The position numbers and the translations under genes are program-made. From assembly GCA_002291495.1 (NCBI GenBank), contig DBAE01000195.1, positions 6,064 through 16,519 on the forward strand: a stretch of 10,456 bases of DNA. The letters are read 5' to 3'. Below the pieces are notes generated by a model. The model did no database searches. It saw only the letters and a list, made by a program, of their open reading frames with translations, and was not told the origin of the DNA. The stretch's first letter is position 1; the number at the start of each line of letters is the position of its first letter. This document shows positions 7,889 to 10,456 of the stretch, piece after piece. The stretch is from Bacteriovoracaceae bacterium UBA1018 (GTDB lineage: Bacteria > Bdellovibrionota > UBA1018).

Positions 7889-8203
7889 TTAAATCTGAAA
7901 CTGTCCCATTTCGCTATCTGTCTTCCAGCTCAAATGATTGAGATGAAACTTAAGTTCTTGAAAAAGTTCACTGAGCTGTTTGCAACCTGAGTGATTATTC
8001 ATCAGATGCCTGAGAGTCTGTGCTTTTAAACAAAGCTCTTTTTGACCAAAGCCTTCACCTATCTGTGCAACGGTCGTGAGCATTTCTGAAAACTGGTGCC
8101 ACTCCTCTTGTTCGAACGAAAGCTCGAGTTCTTTTTGAAGTGCTATCAAAGGACTGCTTTGGCCCACACGAACTTCATCGTGAGTCGTTCCATAGACTGC
8201 CAT
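7889..8203 (-). CDS. Small cytoplasmic protein, possible HPt-like fold lacking the phospho-acceptor histidine
   Basis: From the ATG at 8203 the protein has 104 residues and begins MAVYGTTHDEVRVGQ. It has no signal peptide. This start is chosen because a run of seven Gs lies about 6 bases upstream and because the promoter leaves the longer TTG start at 8272 inside the -35 box. Residues about 19-95 are strongly helical. The segment from Glu34-Trp35 to about Arg65 lines up by eye with the HPt pattern (DW...AHTLKGSA..LG..EL...A..LE), with Gly53, Glu56-Leu57 and Leu64 in place. The position of the phosphorylatable His is Thr43, so if the fold is right it is a pseudo-HPt that could bind a receiver or kinase without phosphotransfer. 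The alignment is by eye and the identity low, so other four-helix proteins are possible. It is first gene of a unit with the exported protein ending at 7178. Confidence 0.65.
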   Translation of the reverse strand: MAVYGTTHDEVRVGQSSPLIALQKELELSFEQEEWHQFSEMLTTVAQIGEGFGQKELCLKAQTLRHLMNNHSGCKQLSELFQELKFHLNHLSWKTDSEMGQFQI

Positions 8204-8243
8204 GATCATCCCCCCCAGGACATTCATTCTAAAATGTTCTTGT

Positions 8244-8272
8244 ATGCTAGCGTGACGTTGGGGCCCTGTCAA
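8244..8272 (-). promoter_or_regulatory. Strong promoter for the 8203-7178 unit
   Basis: On the minus strand a perfect TTGACA (8267-8272) and TAGCAT (8244-8249) are 17 bases apart. Transcription should start near 8237, giving a leader of about 33 bases that holds the G-rich ribosome-binding site. This excludes the upstream TTG at 8272 as translation start. Confidence 0.7.
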
Positions 8273-8275
8273 AAA

Positions 8276-8285
8276 TCTCGCGAGA
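8276..8285. promoter_or_regulatory. Perfect palindrome TCTCGCGAGA, candidate regulator site
   Basis: A 10-base perfect palindrome lies three bases upstream of the -35 box at 8267-8272; one further base pair matches outside (A8274/T8287). The position, centred about 43 bases before the predicted transcription start, is where class II activators often bind, or where a repressor could block RNA polymerase. The regulator is unknown. Confidence 0.45.
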
Positions 8286-8368
8286 CTTCAAGGACCATGG
8301 CGTCAACCCCCTCCAAAACCCCGATAAAACCGCGATAAAGAGAGTTTTCAATTTTTCATCTACCCCTG

Positions 8369-8398
8369 TTGACAAGGCTTGAAAAAACAGCCTACGCT
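8369..8398 (+). promoter_or_regulatory. Promoter for the leader ORF and the 8620 gene
   Basis: A perfect TTGACA (8369-8374) is followed after 18 bases by TACGCT (8393-8398), with predicted transcription start near 8405. A TATAAG lies slightly further on (8399-8404) but would need a 24-base spacer from TTGACA. No other promoter-like pair was found before 8620, so the 8620 gene is probably read through a leader of about 215 bases. Confidence 0.55.
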
Positions 8399-8408
8399 TA
8401 TAAGTAAG

Positions 8409-8428
8409 ACCGAGGAATGATCCTCGGT
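8409..8428 (+). other. Perfect hairpin at the predicted mRNA 5' end
   Basis: ACCGAGGA (8409-8416) and TCCTCGGT (8421-8428) form a perfect 8-base-pair stem with a 4-base loop. It begins about 4 bases after the predicted transcription start. No T-run follows, so it is not a terminator. A 5' stabilising hairpin or a regulatory switch is likely; CCTC in its 3' arm could alternatively pair with GAGG of the following ribosome-binding site. Confidence 0.55.
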
Positions 8429-8456
8429 GGTAACGTCTGACAAGGAGGTCCGATTT

Positions 8457-8513
8457 ATGATTACCCTCCATTCTGGCTTCTCTACTTTGTCCAGTCTTGG
8501 ATACCGACCCTAA
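8457..8513 (+). CDS. 18-residue ORF, probable leader peptide
   Basis: ATG at 8457 opens an 18-codon frame, MITLHSGFSTLSSLGYRP, ending in TAA. It has a full-consensus Shine-Dalgarno AAGGAGGT (8442-8449) with a 7-base gap to the ATG, better than most genes in the window, which argues for real translation. It lies between a 5'-end hairpin and a terminator-like hairpin, upstream of the exported protein at 8620. There is no run of a single amino acid as in classical biosynthetic attenuators. The C-terminal Arg-Pro-stop is notable because proline before a stop slows termination and similar endings occur in arrest peptides such as TnaC. GGAGG (8444-8448) can pair with CCTCC (8465-8469), placing the start codon in a loop. 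It could instead be a free small protein. Translation is well supported; the regulatory role is inference. Confidence 0.55.
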   Translation: MITLHSGFSTLSSLGYRP

Positions 8514-8527
8514 TCAGGTCCTTTGGT

Positions 8528-8558
8528 AATGGGCAGTTTCCTGCTCATTCTTTCTTTT
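8528..8558 (+). terminator. Intrinsic terminator or attenuator in the leader of the 8620 gene
   Basis: AATGGGCAG (8528-8536) pairs with CTGCTCATT (8541-8549), nine pairs including one G-U, around a TTTC loop. CTTTCTTTT follows at 8550-8558. It starts 14 bases after the stop of the 18-codon ORF. A preceding weaker hairpin around that stop codon (GACC near 8506-8509 with GGTC near 8517-8520, extended by ACC/GGT) would compete with the base of the terminator stem. This is the layout of a transcription attenuator. Confidence 0.5.
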
Positions 8559-8567
8559 CCGATCACA

Positions 8568-8593
8568 AATCGATCGCAAGCGAACCATCGATT
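8568..8593 (+). repeat. Inverted repeat before the 8620 ribosome-binding site
   Basis: AATCGAT (8568-8574) and ATCGATT (8587-8593) form a 7-base inverted repeat with a 12-base loop that itself begins with CGCAAGCG. It may be an RNA hairpin just upstream of the AAGGAGG of the next gene, or a DNA-binding site. It could also be chance. Confidence 0.35.
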
Positions 8594-8619
8594 AATCATT
8601 AGTTTCAAGGAGGAACTAT

Positions 8620-8979
8620 ATGAACCGTATTCATACATTCATGGCAGTAGTGGTAATTTCAATCAGCGCCTTAGGTCAGACGTCAATGGCACTTGCAGGA
8701 CGCGAAGGATCCATTTCTTCGATCCGAAACCAATTTCAAGCTGATCTAGTCAAAGTTCAGGGCAGCCTGAGCTGTGCAATGGCAGCAGAGAATAATGGCC
8801 AACCTTGTACTCTGAAGATCAAAGAAGACAATACCGGTCGTATCTTCGAGCTTTCTAATACGTCTCAGCTCATGCGTTTTTACCAAGATGGCGTGAGAAA
8901 CGTCATGATTGAGGGCGCACCTAATGCCAATCGTAGAGCTGCTACGTCTCTATCAGTCATTCGAGTAACGGCCCTTTAA
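8620..8979 (+). CDS. Small exported protein with one cysteine pair, unknown function
   Basis: This 119-residue protein has a signal peptide (residues 1-26, ending TSMALA, cut before GREG). The ATG at 8620 follows the consensus AAGGAGG (8607-8613). The mature protein is about 93 residues. Cys52 and Cys63, in SLSCAMAAENNGQPCTLKI, probably form a disulfide. The following strands (LKIKEDNTGRIFELSN, VRNVMIEGAPN, TSLSVIRVTAL) read like a small all-beta domain, perhaps an OB-like fold, with a helix at about 82-90. I do not recognise a family. The gene sits alone behind a long structured leader with its own short ORF and is followed by a long hairpin, so it is probably a single, individually regulated and well expressed periplasmic or secreted protein. 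Confidence 0.8.
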   Translation: MNRIHTFMAVVVISISALGQTSMALAGREGSISSIRNQFQADLVKVQGSLSCAMAAENNGQPCTLKIKEDNTGRIFELSNTSQLMRFYQDGVRNVMIEGAPNANRRAATSLSVIRVTAL

Positions 8980-9008
8980 ACTTCAAGCTTTCCTCTGGCG
9001 GTATACTT

Positions 9009-9047
9009 CAGCCGGACCCTGACTCCCCTTTTGTCAGGATCCGGCTG
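9009..9047 (+). terminator. Long hairpin after the 8620 gene
   Basis: Fifteen-base arms at 9009-9023 and 9033-9047 pair with a single C-A mismatch around a 9-base loop (TCCCCTTTT). It begins 30 bases after the stop of the 8620 gene. No T-run follows, so it may act as an mRNA 3' stabiliser or a terminator aided by a factor. CGGACCC (9013-9019) can alternatively pair with GGGTCCG (9049-9055). Confidence 0.5.
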
Positions 9048-9094
9048 GGGGTCCGTAAAGAGTCGATTGAACTCACGAGCGACTTACCCTTTGA

Positions 9095-9124
9095 TTGATT
9101 CCACAACTCACCCTGTGCTAACTT
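9095..9124 (+). promoter_or_regulatory. Promoter of the 9131 unit, predicted leaderless
   Basis: TTGATT (9095-9100) and TAACTT (9119-9124) are 18 bases apart, and the -10 box is preceded by TGC, an extended -10 element. Six bases separate the -10 box from ATG 9131, so the mRNA should begin at the start codon. There is no Shine-Dalgarno there. Confidence 0.5.
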
Positions 9125-9130
9125 GGCAGC

Positions 9131-9376
9131 ATGCTTAAGTTAGATCGCGAGAAGTACATTCGTATTGCTAAAACCCAAGGGCTTTCTGCGGCCGTCACCG
9201 CGCTGCATAAAGAAATGGGCGCCGTTGAGTATGAAACCTTCGAAGGTAAAGACGGATACCAACCTAAGCTTTGGGAAGAACTGGAAGAGATTCGAACCTT
9301 TTCTCGAGAGCTCTGGGACATTGCATTGGCTAATCCAGAGGTCCTAAAAAACCCAGGCAATCCGAATAAGGCCTAG
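9131..9376 (+). CDS. Small cytoplasmic hypothetical protein
   Basis: This 81-residue protein begins MLKLDREKYIRIAKTQGLSA. It has no signal peptide or membrane segment and is predicted largely helical, with a charged middle (LWEELEEIRTFSRELWDIAL at 47-66) and a Pro/Asn-rich tail. No family is recognised. It has no Shine-Dalgarno but a promoter ending exactly 6 bases before its ATG. The cupin gene begins 12 bases after its stop with neither promoter nor ribosome-binding site of its own, so the two are probably one transcript. Codon use and the tight spacing make it a likely real gene. Confidence 0.65.
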   Translation: MLKLDREKYIRIAKTQGLSAAVTALHKEMGAVEYETFEGKDGYQPKLWEELEEIRTFSRELWDIALANPEVLKNPGNPNKA

Positions 9377-9388
9377 ACCACAATCCTA

Positions 9389-9757
9389 ATGACACTACCT
9401 TCGCCCCTTCCTCAACGTGTTCGGGTTCAGCGATGGGAGAAGCCCTCACTGCCCTCGGAGCAGGAGGCAGAAGCTCGTTTACATCAAGAAGGCTACGATA
9501 GCTTTCGGTGGCACGATGTCCCCGGATCGACCTATCCACTTCATCGACATAAGTATGATGAGTGCCTTTGGATCCTCAAAGGGGAGATCACTTTTTCGGT
9601 AACCTCAGAAGCAGGCTCTGAAGAGTATCCCCTGAAACCCGGGGATCGACTCTATATCCCAGCTAAGACTCCACACACAGCCATTGTTCCAAGAAGTTCG
9701 GGAGTTACCTACCTAGTGGGACAAAAGAAGCCCGAAACTCTACCCGAAGAAGATTAG
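9389..9757 (+). CDS. Single-domain cupin protein
   Basis: This 122-residue protein has a conserved beta-barrel of the cupin type. Motif 1 is PLHRHKYDECLWILKGE (50-66), with metal ligands His52, His54 and Glu58 and Gly65. Motif 2 is LKPGDRLYIPAKTPH (82-96), with His96 as the fourth ligand. All four expected metal-binding residues are present, so it should hold a divalent metal. Small cupins of this kind act as isomerases or dioxygenases or bind small ligands; the substrate cannot be read from the sequence. Residues 1-40 are a Pro/Glu-rich N-terminal extension without a signal peptide, so it is cytoplasmic. No Shine-Dalgarno precedes the ATG. It starts 12 bases after the stop of the upstream gene, so translation may depend on reinitiation. 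Confidence 0.85.
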   Translation: MTLPSPLPQRVRVQRWEKPSLPSEQEAEARLHQEGYDSFRWHDVPGSTYPLHRHKYDECLWILKGEITFSVTSEAGSEEYPLKPGDRLYIPAKTPHTAIVPRSSGVTYLVGQKKPETLPEED

Positions 9758-9758
9758 A

Positions 9759-9787
9759 TTGAGCAGATTGCTTCACCGTGTTATCGC
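9759..9787 (+). promoter_or_regulatory. Candidate promoter of the 9794 gene, predicted leaderless
   Basis: TTGAGC (9759-9764) starts right after the cupin stop codon and is followed after 17 bases by TATCGC (9782-9787). Exactly six bases remain to the ATG at 9794. The -10 match is weak, but the placement equals that at 2913 and 9131. Confidence 0.4.
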
Positions 9788-9793
9788 CCTGCC

Positions 9794-10456
9794 ATGCGAT
9801 TTTTACTCAAACTCATCTCCATCACCGTTATCGCCACCACTGTCCTACCGATCACTCTTTCGACCGCATCCGACGGAGTTAAGAAGAACTGCAGTACCTC
9901 CCTATCCCGAATTGGGAGCTTAAGAAAACAGGAGGCGCTCCGGAAAGAGCTCGCCGCGGCCAATCTCATTGACCGTATTGATGATGATCGAGATCTCGCA
10001 GACTTTTCCAACTTCATCCAAGGGCGTGCCGTTGATTTTGATTCCAAATCAGCAAACGGTGGTCATGTCATTTCTTTAGGTTCTGGGCCTGATATTTTCC
10101 TACCGATGTACGAGTACCCTCTCGCAGAGACCTATCATCTTGTCGATATACTCTTAGGCTGGGGAAAAGGGAAAAAAGACATCATACGTGAAATCCATGC
10201 TCGACTTCATACCTTAGGAAATAAGGTGACTCTTTCTTCGTGTAATCCGCGGAACCACACTAAATGCACTGAGCTCAAAAAAGTAAGCGAAGCATTTGAA
10301 GGCCAATTTCCTCTCAAGTGGCAAGTTCAATGGATTAGTGCGAAGTACGGCATTCAGAACAGAGATGTATTTCTTCATTCCCTCGACTTTAATAACCCAG
10401 CCTCAATCTCAAAACTCCTCGATTCGATCTCGCAAACTCGTAAGCCACTGGGTGGA
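9794..10456 (+). CDS. Exported protein with methyltransferase-like Rossmann motif (runs off right edge)
   Basis: The frame is open from ATG 9794 to the right edge, exactly 221 codons. It opens with signal peptide MRFLLKLISITVIATTVLPI, ending TLSTA or TAS before DGVKKNC. A helical stretch (about 33-75) follows. HVISLGSGPD at 91-100 resembles motif I of class I SAM-dependent methyltransferases, and YHLVD ending at Asp118 lies at the right distance for the acidic residue after strand 2 that binds the ribose. VTLSSCNP and WQVQWISAKYG could be later strands. A SAM enzyme outside the cytoplasm would be odd because SAM is cytosolic, so the fold may serve another ligand or the protein may be delivered elsewhere. 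The absence of a Shine-Dalgarno fits the leaderless promoter just upstream. The C-terminus is not seen. Confidence 0.75.
   Translation, partial: MRFLLKLISITVIATTVLPITLSTASDGVKKNCSTSLSRIGSLRKQEALRKELAAANLIDRIDDDRDLADFSNFIQGRAVDFDSKSANGGHVISLGSGPDIFLPMYEYPLAETYHLVDILLGWGKGKKDIIREIHARLHTLGNKVTLSSCNPRNHTKCTELKKVSEAFEGQFPLKWQVQWISAKYGIQNRDVFLHSLDFNNPASISKLLDSISQTRKPLGG

Noticed and set aside
8247..8471. A 74-codon minus-strand frame across the control region
   Set aside because: It spans both divergent promoters and the palindrome, has no promoter or ribosome-binding site of its own, and the protein looks random.
8523..8744. A 73-codon plus-strand frame from a TTG with a signal-peptide-like start
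   Set aside because: It covers the terminator-like hairpin and the ribosome-binding site of the 8620 gene, then overlaps that gene in another frame, and has no good ribosome-binding site.
9024..9051. A pseudoknot between the CCCC loop of the long hairpin and the following GGGGG
   Set aside because: No linker bases remain to cross the fifteen-pair stem, so the fold is not sterically possible within one molecule.

Overview
The window looks like chromosomal DNA of a free-living or predatory Gram-negative bacterium of the Bdellovibrio/Oligoflexia kind. The reasons are indirect. Nearly every gene encodes an exported protein (Sec signal peptides, one lipobox, one beta-barrel-like fragment). Genes are densely packed in short alternating-strand units. 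Promoters read as TTGAnn-N17/18-TAnnnn. Composition is moderate in GC by eye. No rRNA, tRNA, CRISPR, transposase or phage gene was seen. The lineage is an inference, not a demonstration.

Layout. (1) 1-1523, minus strand: a lipoprotein with a DUF1566-like C-terminal domain, whose stop overlaps the start of an outer-membrane-type protein that runs off the left edge. (2) 1634-2068, plus strand: a small membrane-anchored protein. (3) 2077-2913 (minus) and 3014-7159 (plus): a divergent pair of exported enzymes. One is a dual-specificity-type phosphatase with an HCxxGxxRS active site. The other is a 1381-residue protein with a signal peptide, an N-terminal NMN/NaMN-adenylyltransferase (NadD/NMNAT-like) domain and a C-terminal region with DHH-phosphoesterase-like motifs. 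(4) 7178-8203, minus strand: a two-gene unit with a small soluble protein that threads onto the HPt fold but lacks the phospho-acceptor His, followed by an exported Cys-containing protein. (5) 8204-8619: a control region with two divergent promoters, a perfect palindrome beside one of them, a 5'-end hairpin, an 18-codon ORF with a full-consensus Shine-Dalgarno ending Arg-Pro-stop, and a terminator-like hairpin, all upstream of a small exported protein (8620-8979). (6) 9131-10456, plus strand: a short hypothetical, a cupin, and an exported protein with a methyltransferase-like glycine motif that is cut by the right edge.

Two themes stand out. First, the NadD-like plus DHH-like giant appears to act outside the cytoplasm, next to a divergently transcribed exported phosphatase. 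That would be an unusual extracytoplasmic nucleotide or phosphate chemistry locus. Second, several genes without a Shine-Dalgarno (2913 minus, 9131, 9794, and nearly 3014) have promoter-like hexamers placed so that transcription should start at or within a few bases of the start codon. This suggests leaderless mRNAs, in contrast to 1523, 8203, 8457 and 8620, which have strong Shine-Dalgarno sequences and leaders. The likeliest undescribed regulatory element is the leader at 8405-8619, with leader peptide and attenuator-like architecture.
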